Origin: Culex pipiens pallens | Taxonomy: Eukaryota; Arthropoda; Insecta; Diptera; Culicidae | Length of the DNA: 64,000 bases | Direction of reading: 5' to 3' | NCBI RefSeq assembly: GCF_016801865.2 | Contig: NC_068938.1 | Location: forward strand, 32,742,129 to 32,806,128 | Part shown: piece after piece, positions 53,990-64,000 of the stretch | Layout: each line of letters opens with the position of its first letter | Numbering within the stretch: position 1 is the stretch's first letter | The notes under the pieces: generated by a model | Told to the model about the DNA's origin: nothing | The model's database searches: none | The model's input: the letters and a program-made list of their open reading frames with translations, nothing else | Translations under genes and position numbers: made by a program

Positions 53990-55239
53990 CCCAAGTAGCA
54001 CATTTGTTCGCAAAGAGATTTCTGAACTGGTTGTTGAACTTATTTACTATGTTTTCCGAACGTCCCCGAGAACTCTTGAACGCTGGAAAAAGCGCACGTT
54101 TTTCTGTTGTTGAACATCTCCTCATCTGTTAGAAAAGAGCGTGTTTTGAATTAGTTTTGCAAGTGCAAGTCATACTTGCATAGAGAACGTTTGTTGAACA
54201 TGTCATAAGAACTCATGACCATAATATTCTGAACTGGGTTATGTAAACGTTGTTAGAACCGTTTAACAACATCCTGCCCATCAGATTGAGAAGTGAGTTA
54301 GGCAAACGTTTTGAGAACCGTTTAAGAACATATCGTGGCAGGCAAGAATGTGAAATAGGTTTATCATAAAAATACGTGCCAGGTGTTCGCTTAAGAGATT
54401 TTTTTCTTTATTTAATACTTTATTTGTGAGTAAAATGTCACTTTCCGACACTTTAAATAGTAGCTGAATTATAAAATATCAACCATAAAAAATCATTCAA
54501 TTTCATTATTATGCTTTTGAGATAATTTTTTTTTTCAATCATGTTTGAGTGCTTATCAACATCGCTTGCTAATACTCTGCTGCTGCTGCTGCTAGTTCCC
54601 GTTGCTGCATTTTCAGTTTTCCTTTTTGATGAAGAATCCTCAGGGCAAGTATCGAACCCAAGATCACTCCAAATGTCAAGTCCAGGCGCGCATCTGCATC
54701 TTTCCACGAGGGTTTATGTTGGATGAGCAGGCTTAAACGTCAATAAGAAGTCTGCGGTCATCTAGGTTTTACCAAGTTCACTAACAGTTTGTCAAAACTT
54801 TCATTGAACATGAGCTGTTTCTATTTTTAGAAATATATGTGCTTGTTTCGGCAACATGTTCTTGCTCGGTTTTTAAAACACGAACGCGAACTACACATAA
54901 ACAACTTGCTTACGAGAAATCTCAGCTGAAACCAAAGGTTAAATCTACTATGTTATCATGTTTAGCAAACTGAAATGAAACATCATGTCTGCAAATGTAA
55001 TTTTTTTTTTCAAGCATGTTTCATTTAAGTCAGAATAAACTTCAAAATGAACTACTCGTAATCCATTGCTAGATTTGGCATTTGTGTTATACAACCATGT
55101 TGAATAATGTTTTTTTTATCATAATGTAAACAATTGACCAAATTGTATGAAATTTGTTGAATAATTAACGTATAAAAACGCTAGTGGAGCAATTGATCAA
55201 CAAAAACAATAAAAAGCGATGTTTTACTTGCTACTTGGG
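53990..55239. mobile_element. 1.25-kb element with CCCAAGTAGCA ends
   Basis: The left end, CCCAAGTAGCACATTTG, and the right end, ...ACTTGCTACTTGGG, are inverse over 11 bp. TC on each side (53988-53989, 55240-55241) suggests a 2-bp duplication, as in the related 168-bp MITE at 13248-13415. The interior has two similar ~70-bp blocks around 54240-54345 (GTTAGAACCGTTTAACAAC and GAGAACCGTTTAAGAAC) and a (CTG)5 run at 54580. No transposase frame was recognised. Confidence 0.82.
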
Positions 55240-55305
55240 TCGTCAGTCCGAACCCTGGAGTGGAAGGTTCCTTGGAGTAAAAATAGGTTTGGGTGCTCTC
55301 CCCAT

Positions 55306-55839
55306 CAGGCCTGCAAAAAGTTTCCAACCCAGCGTACACATGAAGCACCAAAATGTCTGTTCACTGCTAGCATGTGACTGCAAGCCTACTGTGTCTATTC
55401 AACCACTGCCGCCTGGCTTGTGCCGGTCGGCTGCTGGAGAATGAGAGACGTGAAAAAATGAGCTACACTCACTCAATTCGTGTCATATGACTGACTCGTA
55501 AAATCCTCTTTAAACACTATTTTGAATATTTTCAAATAGTTGAATGGTTGTAGACTGTGCAAAACACTTAAAATAACCATAACTTATATTCAAAATTACA
55601 TTTCCACGCATAAATACAAACTTTTTGTGTAAAAACTTGTTTCTTTATATGTGTGCGTGCAACGTCGAACGAGCGTTCGTCGACTACTGCCTCGCATTGC
55701 AGCTGCTCAATGAGCTAGGGCACTCACGACTGCGCCGGGTTTGTTTATGTCACGGTTTTAAGGTTCAGTGAATGGATCTCAAAAATTCGTGTCAGCGTCG
55801 CCGATTTTCGAGTCATGACCCCTGACATTTTCAGCACTG
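55306..55839. mobile_element. 534-bp hAT-like element inside the SINE
   Basis: Starts CAGGCCTGCAAAAAG and ends TTTTCAGCACTG, giving short imperfect CAG..CTG inverted ends. The flanks CTCCCCAT (55298-55305) and CATCCCAT (55840-55847) look like an 8-bp target duplication with two changes. Removing it restores the SINE reading. No transposase. Class assignment is tentative. Confidence 0.65.
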
Positions 55840-55943
55840 CATCCCATTCAAGCCTTTGGACTCCTAGGTTCGAGCAGAACTTTGCAATAGAGACCGCAAA
55901 ATACCTGGGGGTCGTTAAAGTGGATGGTTTGATTTTTTTTTTG

Positions 55944-57640
55944 AAAGAATATTTGTATTGAATTATCTTAGGGTTGAGTTTATATTATTTGTAAGATTTA
56001 TTGGCTCTTGTTATGAAAATTTAAATTTTTATCAAATTCAAATCAAAGCCAACGGAGAAACAGATCTGAATTGGTTGATAACTAGTGAGTTTAAAAGACA
56101 GCAAAATTACTTGTAAAAAGAAAGCCTTGAATAACATTAAAATTTGAATGACACGATACACGACATGGAGACAGTAAAATATTATAAATCGAAATAACCT
56201 ATGGGAAATTTATCAATAGAAAATATTTAAGTTCAAAATTAATTCCTACTTTCAAAATAATGCAACAAAAAGTTTCACAAAATGCTGTATACATAGTTAC
56301 AGTTAAATTTATTCTATACATTTACGAAATACCAACGATTTTTCAAAATAATCCTATTTCGAAACTTTGTGATCCTATTCCGATCTGTTGTCCCGAAATT
56401 TAATAAAAATAAAAGCCTTGAAGTGCCTATTTGATCTTAAATAGAAAAAAAGTTTAACAATGTTTTCTTATTGGTGTAAGATCGATCAACAACTTTTTTA
56501 AATGAAATTTTCAATTTTGAGCAAAAACGAATTTTAGCCTTCTGATTTTTTTAAGATATTTAGAAATTACATTGGCCTAATGAGCAATTTAAAGCATTTT
56601 GTTAGTAGCTACACAAATTAAGTTAGTTCAGTTTTTTTGCTGCTCCTGGTCACAAAAAAGAAACAAAATCTTGGAAGTATAGCAGAATCCTTGGTGTTTC
56701 TTGTGACAGAATATCCACCCCTTTTGTAACCCTTAATTGAAATGGAAGAAGGATTTGGCTTAGATAGATAAAATTAATTAGAAAATTGAATTTTTTATTT
56801 TAATTAAATTTCCGCAATAGCTTTTTGCTAAACATGAAATCTACCAATTATTTGCGAATGATCCTTTTCTAACCGTTTATACTGTTGGCAAAAAACACCC
56901 AATTTCCAAACAAAAGGGTCTACTTATATTGGCCAAGGTACTACGAAACCAAATTGTAGCCAAATCGGAGCATTTTTTATTTGGATCCTACTGGTTTGAC
57001 GTGGAATCGCAGTAATAGATCTTTGTAGTTATTTCAGACAAACTGGTGGGAAATTTTGAGAGCTTTTAGAAATTAATATTTTAAGACATTGATACTACCG
57101 AGAATAGAACGAAAAGCTACAAATATTTTGCTTAAATTCACAATGCAATTACATTGAACTGTACAAACTTTTTCTGCTATTTTTTTATGTGAAAAAATAT
57201 GTTTCTTTAGCATTAAAAGTAAAAAAAATGTTTTTGTGCAAATCGATATTTTTAGTAACAGTGAATCTGAGGAAAATGTTAAAAAATGTTAAAAAACAGT
57301 GAATCTGAGGAAAATGTTAAAAAATCCTCACTTTTACGTATAAATTAGGGTGTATCAAAAATGATTTTTTTTTCGCGAAATTCAGATACTTGTTGTTGGT
57401 AGCGTATTGAGCCCAAATACCAAATATGGATTGATTGGACGTAAAAGGAGTTGGCGCTCCAAGGTTTACATAAAAATATCTGATACAAGAGTTTTTTTTC
57501 AGAGATTTCGATTTTTGAAGCACTTATGCGAATATTTTCGACATCACTGGCGTGTAATTCATGCGCAAGATTAGTCTTGGAGTCCAATGAGTCTTGATTG
57601 AAAATTGAAATTAGTCAGGTATCTGCATGGGACAGGTGAA
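55944..57640. other. AT-rich DNA with a small tandem repeat
   Basis: At about 57257-57325 the block GTGAATCTGAGGAAAATGTT occurs twice. 57345-57640 (GGAGTTGGCGCTCCAAGG) looks like a dispersed repeat because its frames on the minus strand are unlike genes, but no ends were found. Otherwise nothing recognised. Confidence 0.45.
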
Positions 57641-59331
57641 TTTGAAAGTTGGCGCTAGGTAATATCTGATTTTAATGCTGGATCTTACAAACAGCTTAAC
57701 TTTTGTCAAAGTTCAATAAATGTCCACCGAACAATCATCTCGTCAAACACGTTTCAAAATCCCAAATGGATTCAACTTTTCCGATAAAATATTTAATTTC
57801 ATACTTTCTTTCTCGCTCTCTGACAACTTCCCAGTTGTTCCAGAGGTCAGAGGGGGGTGGGGGATCAAACCTGCAACTCTTGAACTCTTGCCAAAACATC
57901 GCCGTCCAAACACTGATACGATTGAACACCGACCACGTGGCGTTCCCAGTGGGATGACACCGCCAGGACGCAAGAAACCATCGCGTTCAAGGAATGTCAC
58001 TTTGTGTGCACGCTGCAAAGTTTCCACGCCAGAGCTTCCTTTCGGTAAGAAAAACTAACTTTCCCGGGGTGGGATGTCCCATGTGCACTGGGCTGCTGCC
58101 GAAGTCAGTTAAGTTTTTAATTTAAAGTTTTACAAACTGCTCGTTCCGGGCGATGAGGAAGCCGATAGGGTGGTGCTATTTTTTGTGGGCATTTTGCAAT
58201 TGTTTCGCAAATAAACTTCAAATAAACTTGAGATCGGTACAACACAGTTTGAAACATGATTTTTTGATTTAAATTTAGTTAAAAGGGTTAAAGCACGATC
58301 CACCCTACCGGTCCACGTCGGAGCCGCTTTGCGCTGGACCCCCGGTACGAGTGCGGAATTAGTTTCGTCCCCTCGGGTGGGTTCAAATTAGCAGCTCGAT
58401 CTAAATTATGAGCACATGAACAACTATAAGTTTTTAAGCGCCCCAGCTCTTCATAACTGAGCAGCAAACAACTCAAACTGAGACGGAGCTCGCCATAACT
58501 TTTCCGAGAAAGGTGGTTGCATCCGTACAAATACCCTTCAAAAAAGTTCCCGCGGCCAATTGCTGCCCAACTCACCGGGAACAAGTCCAATTTGAAATTC
58601 ATAGAGGGAATTAATGATCACACTCTCATCAGGAACGAAAATCAGAAAAAAGAATGACTTTCATGCTGCCATTTTTCCGGAGCTGAATGAAAAGCGCATT
58701 CGTATTTTTTGTTGCTCGTCTCGAACCATTTCCGGAACAAACCCAACTTGCAACTCTTGAATTGGGGTGGCGAAACTTGTCCAAAAGCAGCAGCATAGGG
58801 AGCATCCGCGATGATAACAAGCAGCATTTCATCCGCACATACAAAAAGGGGGATTTTTTTCATATTTTCGTTGGAACCATTGGTTGATGGTAGCAAACAA
58901 CCGCCGGATTTTCTGCACTGGTGTACTACCGTGGAGGCGGAAATGAAAAGGATTCTGCAATTCTGGGGCTGCTCTCGAAGCGTTGCTCCATGTATCATGA
59001 ACTTCCGCTTTGCGAGTGGTGGCTTTCCATGGGGGAAATGGGGTGAGATGTGAGCTATGCTTAAACTTACTGTCTTTTTAATTAGTTAAGATTCATGTTT
59101 TTTACAGTTTAACAAAAATATCATTAGAGTTCAGATATTTTACATTTCCTTTTTTGACCATGTTGACATTGCATACTTTCCTACTGTTTACTTTTGTTTT
59201 TTTTCTGACTTTTTAAACAAAATATTATTACATAGTTTATGGATGGCCCTAACCAAAGAGTTGCACTTGTGCACATTCAATGTAGTGAAAAAAAAAATAA
59301 TTTAGAATTGTTTGTGTTGCATATTTATTTG
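57641..59331. other. Single-copy island, no gene recognised
   Basis: Balanced composition. Several overlapping frames on both strands (57720-58058 plus, 57743-58027 minus, 58288-58602 minus, 58642-58998 minus) contradict one another and show no domains. Confidence 0.4.
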
Positions 59332-59430
59332 CTTTGCTCACTGAGGTAAGACTACAAACCTGCTAAAAAATGAAACTTTTATACAAACTTCGTAGACCCC
59401 CTTTATTCAAACCTTTTGAAACAGCTGGGT
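59332..59430 (+). repeat. Degenerate 5' end of GCCTTCCTCAC repeat
   Basis: TTTGCTTTGCTCACTGAGG, then CTAAAAAATGAAAC and CTTCGTAGACCCCCTT, parallels GCCTTCCTCACCTTACTGAG and CCTCGTAGACCCACCTT at 42181-42260, with many changes. Confidence 0.6.
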
Positions 59431-59636
59431 CACAATTGTCGTGTAAATGTTTTTCAAAAAATGAGATATTTATAGTAAATTAAATAATCTGCAACTTTGT
59501 CAACAAGAATACCAAAGCTGTAAACACCTCTTTATCAAGCTTGCTCAAATTTGGTCAGCCTGTCTTTAAATAAGGGCAGCGAATGACCAAGAAGGATAAA
59601 GCTGCCAGAAATAAATGAATAAACAACAACAACTTC

Positions 59637-59725
59637 TTTAACACCTAAACTCCCAAGCTCAAGAAAAAGGGGGAATTTGTATGGAAATCCCCCTTTTTCT
59701 CGAGCTTGGGAGTTTAGGTGTTAAA
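59637..59725. repeat. 89-bp hairpin, ~38-bp arms
   Basis: TTTAACACCTAAACTCCCAA at the left is the exact inverse of the right end, and the pairing continues through AAAAAGGGGGA with one mismatch. The loop is about 13 bases (ATTTGTATGGAAA). Compact snapback MITE or hairpin; no tRNA-like boxes. Confidence 0.9.
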
Positions 59726-60030
59726 TAACCTAAAAGACAGATTTCCGCTTGTAAAGTATGGCTTCTGGACACCCAACTGCACAGATTTTTGCCAAATCAG
59801 TTCCATGCGATTCGATTTGATGTCTCGTTCTTGTCCAATATAACAACTCTATAGTATTGTTTGGTTTTCAGATAAGTAGTTCAAAAGTTTTGTATACAAA
59901 TGTGTTTCCGTTTAAATTTCAAGGCAGACTAACGATCATATTTTCGGATGTGCGACAAAAGTTCGAAGGACATAAAGTCAAAAGGACATAAGGTCGAAAG
60001 TGCCCAAGGGACCATCCATAAACCACGTGG

Positions 60031-60699
60031 ACATTTTTTTTAAATTCTCAGACCCCCCCTCCCCGTTTGTGGACAATTTCCATACAAAACGAATATTTTT
60101 TGTATGGATCGTGGACAATCAAAGTATTTAAGACAGTAAAAAAAATGTGAGCTCAATTTCGAGAAATGTTGCATCTTTACTATAGGAATTTACGATTCAA
60201 CCATCCCAATTTTACTGATATTTTTTAAATTTAATTTGCTAAAATATCTTTTTGCAATTCCGTCGTAAAACTACTTACTTTTCCTGTCATTCTTGAACGA
60301 CGAAATAGCCTACTTTTTTGTACCAAAAATAATAGAATCGAATAGCAACACTTTTCAAAATAAATGACATTTTTTTAAATTCTCAGACCCCCCCTCCCCC
60401 CTTGTGGACAATTTCCATACAAAACGAATATATTTTGTATGGATCGTGGACAATCAAAGTATTTAAGACAGTAAAAAAAATGTGAGCTCAATTTCGAGAA
60501 ATGTTGCATCTTTACTGTAGGAATTTACGATTCAACCATCCCAATTTTACTGATATTTTTTAAATTTAATTTGCTAAAATATCTTTTTGCAATTCCGTCG
60601 TAAAACTACTTACTTTTCCTGTCATTCTTGAACGACGAAATAGCCTACTTTTTTGTACCAAAAATAATAGAATCGAATAGCAACACTTTTCAAAATAAA
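60031..60699. repeat. Recent tandem duplication, ~335-bp unit
   Basis: The block from ACATTTTTTTTAAATTCTCA at 60031 to AATAAATG at 60366 is repeated from 60367 to ~60699 with only a handful of differences (for example CCCCGTTTG versus CCCCCCTTG, ACTATAGG versus ACTGTAGG). The second copy runs on into the GCTGAAAAG-palindrome repeat; the first is cut at AATAAATG, the shared junction word. Confidence 0.92.
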
Positions 60700-61015
60700 T
60701 GCTGAAAAGTTCTACTTTTCAGCACTGAAATGGGTGCTGAAAAATTGAACTTTTCAGCACTTGTTTCGAAAAGTAACACTTTTCAACATTTTTTTGATTT
60801 AAACGATTTATTGACAAAATATATGAAAATTCAACTTAAAATTTCACTCAATTGGTGTTTTCCGAAATTGCAAAAAATGATGTATGGAACTCGTTGCAAA
60901 ACTTGATTTTTTCAGCACTCTTCGTATTTATCCAACTCGGTGAACCTCGTTGGATAAATGTACGACTCGTGCTGAAAAAATCCTCTTTTTGCAACTTGTT
61001 GCATAAACTACTATT
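60590..61015 (+). repeat. GCTGAAAAG-palindrome repeat, near-complete copy
   Basis: Same order of motifs as at 48985-49380. Here the central palindrome has one mismatch (GCTGAAAAATTGAACTTTTC), and a second inverted pair, TTTATCCAACTCGGTGA / TCGTTGGATAAA, is complete. Confidence 0.85.
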
Positions 61016-61192
61016 AAAACGAAGTTCATCCATAAATATAAATACAAAATAATCACAACTATTTGATAAATCCACCAAAAGTAGAATTAGTAGAATAAGA
61101 GATATTACATTTTGTTTGCAAATGACTTTCAGGAATAGTGAAATTTGAGTATTTAGCCAAAATTTCATTTCAAACAGTTTTGTTTACCATTT

Positions 61193-61268
61193 CGTCGCTT
61201 GTGTGCTATATAGTGACGCGTCTGCTGTAAAAAGATATGACTTGTCACAAGATAGCACACAAGCGACG
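61193..61268. repeat. 76-bp hairpin with perfect 17-bp arms
   Basis: CGTCGCTTGTGTGCTAT at 61193-61209 pairs perfectly with 61252-61268. Inside, GTGAC and GTCAC can also pair. Size resembles a pre-miRNA, but a short palindromic MITE is more likely in this context. Confidence 0.8.
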
Positions 61269-61513
61269 ATTTGTTATTGATGAGTCCAGAAATTAGAAAA
61301 TGTTGCAAAGTGCTTAAAACAATTTCTAAAAACATATTTTTGTACAAAATTTTCTTTTTACAGAGATTCAAAAATAAATAGCAAAACTGCTCTGCAGTTT
61401 CTTTCTTTGCATTTTTGAAAATCATCCGTTCACATTTTTTGTGAAATGTTAACAAAAATAAAAAACCATGTTTGAACGTCAAATTGTATTATCCAAGGCA
61501 TGTTACAATAGGG

Positions 61514-62477
61514 CAGGGGTGACCAAAGTAAGGCCCGCGGGCCAAACGTGGCCCGCGAGGTCATTTTTTGTGGCCCGCGGACTCATTTTGGACGATCATG
61601 TAAAATTGCCCTTTGACGCATCTTTAACTTCACCGTTGATCATTTTCAAAGAAAATTGATCATCACTCTTAAATGCTCTGTATTGATTTAAATTTTACGA
61701 ATTTCTGCACCAAAATGAATTAGCATGTGCCGGTTGTTGCCGTCTTGAAGCCACTGAAAGAACTTTTGATCTAAATCAAATGTGTTTCAAAATTTATATA
61801 ATGTTGTGCTACAATCACTGACGTCCTACTTGGCAATCATTGATTAATGACGATTTCCATATCTTTGCAAGGATAATTGGTACTAAAAGAAATCAGCATG
61901 TGTAGGGCACTATTCTAAACAACTTTGAACTTGGAATTTTGTCGACGCAAAATTTATATCTTTGAACGGAAAATCATGACAATGATGGAAATCAAGGTTG
62001 AGTTTATGCCTATTTTAACACGTTTCTAACAGGTTTAAATATGGTCAAAAAGAGTTAATTATGTCAAAATTTTCATCAAATATTTATTCATTGAAATTTT
62101 AATAAAATTGGAGGAATAATTTTCGAAAAATCCTTAAGCAAATATTTATAATTAAGCTTGCAAAAAATAAAAAATAAATTACATACTTTTACAAAGTTTG
62201 TGTCACCCCTTCTCAAAAATATTTAAAAAATTAATTAAAAAAATCAATTTAAATACAACTTAAAAAATTTCATTATATTTGTGAATTTCAACAATCGTGA
62301 TTTCACAAATATAACGAAAGTTGCAATTATGTTGGTATTATTTTGATTTTCTGATTTTATTAAAAAAAATCAATTTGCTGGAATCGTTTATTTTTTTGTC
62401 ATTTTTTTCTCATATGGCCCGCATGCTCATGTGATCTTCAAATTTGGCCCGCCATTAAAAAACTTTGAGCACCCTTG
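61514..62477. mobile_element. 964-bp non-autonomous hAT element
   Basis: A perfect 8-bp duplication, CAATAGGG, lies at 61506-61513 and 62478-62485. Ends CAGGGGTGACCAAAGTA and AACTTTGAGCACCCTTG are imperfect inverted repeats. Sub-terminal GGCCCGCGGGCC at the left and GGCCCGC words near 62417 and 62446 match a layout seen in hAT-derived repeats of many animals. The interior is AT-rich with no transposase. Confidence 0.92.
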
Positions 62478-62694
62478 CAATAGGGTGTAATATGGTTGTA
62501 TGGAAAAACATAAAATTGTCGAAATCTAATGAGCACAGCAACTTTTTAGTTCCTTTTGGGGTCCTAATCAACTCCCCAAAGTTTGGGAACGATTGGTTTA
62601 GTCATCACTTTGCGCAAAGCGATTCAATTTTCCATATAAATTTGTATGGGGAAAACATTTTTTTTTTGATTTTGATATTTACAAATTTCACGCA

Positions 62695-62985
62695 AAACGC
62701 TGTACTTAAACCGGATTCATATTCGAATACTCTGAAAGATGCTCTACAACTTTTTCGTAGAGAGTATGGTGCTAACTTGCTCCTATAAAAAGATTCAGCG
62801 TGTTCAAAACTCGTCTAGAACGTGTTTTTTGCTCGAAAATCACGTTTTAGACGAGTTTTGAGGACGCTGTATTTTCTTTCAGGGGCAAGTTAGCACCATA
62901 CTCTCTTCGGGAAAGTTGTAGAGCACCTTCCAAAGCATCCGAATATGAATCCGGCTTTAGTGCAGCGTGAAACTTGTATTTTTTA
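62695..62985. repeat. Foldback element, ~135-bp arms
   Basis: ACCGGATTCATATTCGAATA, GCTCTACAACTTTTTCGTAG and GTATGGTGCTAACTTGCTCC on the left reappear inverted on the right (62880-62960), meeting around AAAACTCGTCTAGAACGTG near 62833. Arms are ~85% identical by eye. No ORF. Confidence 0.85.
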
Positions 62986-62989
62986 AATA

Positions 62990-63660
62990 TTAAAATTCAA
63001 AAAAAATATTACGTATTGTTTGAATTATCCTTGATGGTGGTAATATTTTTGGGATTTTTCTATTCTTTTAAACATAAGAAGTTAATTAATTAGGAGAATT
63101 ATTAGTCAATAACAAAAAATGACTTTTTGTCCACTTTCGACTTTTCCATTCGATCTTTTAGCGTTCGACATTTTGTGTTTTTATGTGACTTTATGTTTTT
63201 CCTTTGTTCGACCTTTAGTTATACATTTAAGGATCTTTTCAAAAATAACTCTGGATATGGTTTGCTAGATTTTAAGAATTTATTTATTTTTTAATCTGGA
63301 AGAGATTTAAAACAATATTTTTTTCGACTACTAGATTTTTTTTGGAGCAAGTATATTCCAATTTTTTTTGTGAATTTAAATTTGTTAAATGTGTTGTGAG
63401 ACCTTTGCAAATTTCTTTCCTCCCCGTTGAAAATCGCGCTAAAAATCAAGGGAAAAAAAAAATTCCAAAAAATTAAAAAAAGTTTTTTTGTAAAATTAGT
63501 TCTATAATTTCTTTATTTTATCTTTCATCCAAATCAACTCATTGTTCTTTTTCACCCTCCAAACCCTTCATGCATTCATAACTCACAGAGAGATGGCAGC
63601 AGCAAATAAAAAAGATGGTTGGAAGCGGAAATTACGCTGATAATAATATTTCAACCTTCA
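62990..63660. other. AT-rich spacer
   Basis: Homopolymer-rich DNA with no recognised feature. Confidence 0.5.
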
Positions 63661-63661
63661 T

Positions 63662-64000
63662 CCCGAGCAGACGGAAATAACTTGGGAATAACATTTTTTG
63701 ATATTTGAAAATACTAGGCCAATAACATTTTATGTTATTTATAACAAGATTTGTTATTCGTCGTTATGATTTTTTCGTTATTGGATTGTTATTGTAATAA
63801 CAGACTAATAACATTTTGAGTTATTCTTCGAACAAATCTTTGTTATTATTTTTTGTTATTTTAACAACTAACCCGATCATCCCAATAACAGTTGGAGGTA
63901 TTCTTCCATAACAAAAAATGTTATTCTAAAGTTGTTTTGGCTTTCAACCAATATCAGACCAATAACAAATTTTGTTTTGATAACATACACTGTTATTAAT
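63662..64000. mobile_element. Left part of a CCCGAGCAG-ended MITE, cut by window end
   Basis: CCCGAGCAGACGGAAATAAC resembles the ends of the 1.32-kb MITE at 39186-40505. The following DNA is packed with AATAACA/TGTTATT words, analogous to the AATACCAAA words of that element. The right end is outside the window. Confidence 0.7.

Larger units (their letters stand above)
53739..55943 (+). mobile_element. tRNA-derived SINE split by two DNA elements
   Basis: The head at 53743-53820 is tRNA-like: TTGGCCGAGTGGTTAAGCAG, anticodon loop TTCGTAA and GGTTCGATTCC at 53796-53806. The body resumes after the first insertion at 55240 (TCGTCAGTCCGAACCC) and after the second at 55848 (TCAAGCCTTTGGACTCC), ending in GGATGGTTTGATTTTTTTTT. 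AAAGAATA at 53731-53738 and 55944-55951 is a candidate target duplication. Body motifs (GGAGTCGTCTCCCC, TTGGACTCGCAATCCA) are shared with the Twin-type SINE at 32278. Confidence 0.82.

Overview
The window is nuclear DNA of an insect, most likely a Culex mosquito. The evidence is a split gene with short introns of 55-67 bp, a dimeric tRNA-derived SINE at 32.3-32.9 kb that matches what I know of the Culex Twin family, and a dense load of MITEs, foldback elements and non-LTR retrotransposon ends in AT-rich DNA. No bacterial-style gene organisation, CRISPR array, rRNA or functional tRNA gene was seen.

Only one host protein-coding gene can be supported: a four-exon M17 leucyl-aminopeptidase-like gene on the plus strand (15367-17150), encoding 532 residues with a mitochondrial-type N-terminus. 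Four of the five canonical metal ligands are replaced, so it looks like a catalytically dead enzyme of the insect sperm-leucylaminopeptidase (S-Lap) type. It sits in a single-copy, GC-richer island at about 13.6-17.6 kb.

Layout: 0-1 kb is a 73-bp satellite. 1-3 kb holds two retroposons. 5-8 kb holds fragments of a GCCTTCCTCAC-ended repeat, one of them split by a 922-bp TA-flanked MITE, plus a small hAT MITE. 9.9-12.2 kb is very AT-rich. 12.3-13.6 kb is a nest of repeats containing an ORF1-only retroelement end. 20-22.6 kb holds two MITEs and a retroelement end. 24.0-25.9 kb is a 1.93-kb near-complete hairpin. 29.9-31.0 kb is a TIR-bounded cluster of nested MITEs. 32.3-35.0 kb is a Twin-type SINE followed by an 879-bp tandem duplication. 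38.9-41.5 kb is a three-level nest (SINE, opposite-strand SINE, MITE). 42.2-43.0 kb is a fairly complete GCCTTCCTCAC repeat. 45.9-47.7 kb is a full-length ORF1-only Jockey-like retrotransposon with 14-bp target-site duplications. 52.3-53.6 kb is another foldback element. 53.7-55.9 kb is a SINE split by two DNA elements. 60.0-61.0 kb is a recent tandem duplication. 61.5-62.5 kb is a non-autonomous hAT element with a perfect 8-bp TSD. 63.7 kb to the end is part of another MITE.

Between these lie single-copy islands (about 8.1-9.9, 13.6-17.6, 20.9-22.1, 26.4-27.5, 31.0-32.2, 36.8-38.4, 43.4-45.0, 50.0-51.7 and 57.7-59.1 kb) in which no coding sequence was recognised. They may be intronic or intergenic DNA of flanking genes. 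The most interesting items are the dead aminopeptidase, the ORF1-only retroelement families and the long hairpin. All coordinates were read by eye, and family assignments rest on remembered motifs, not on database searches.
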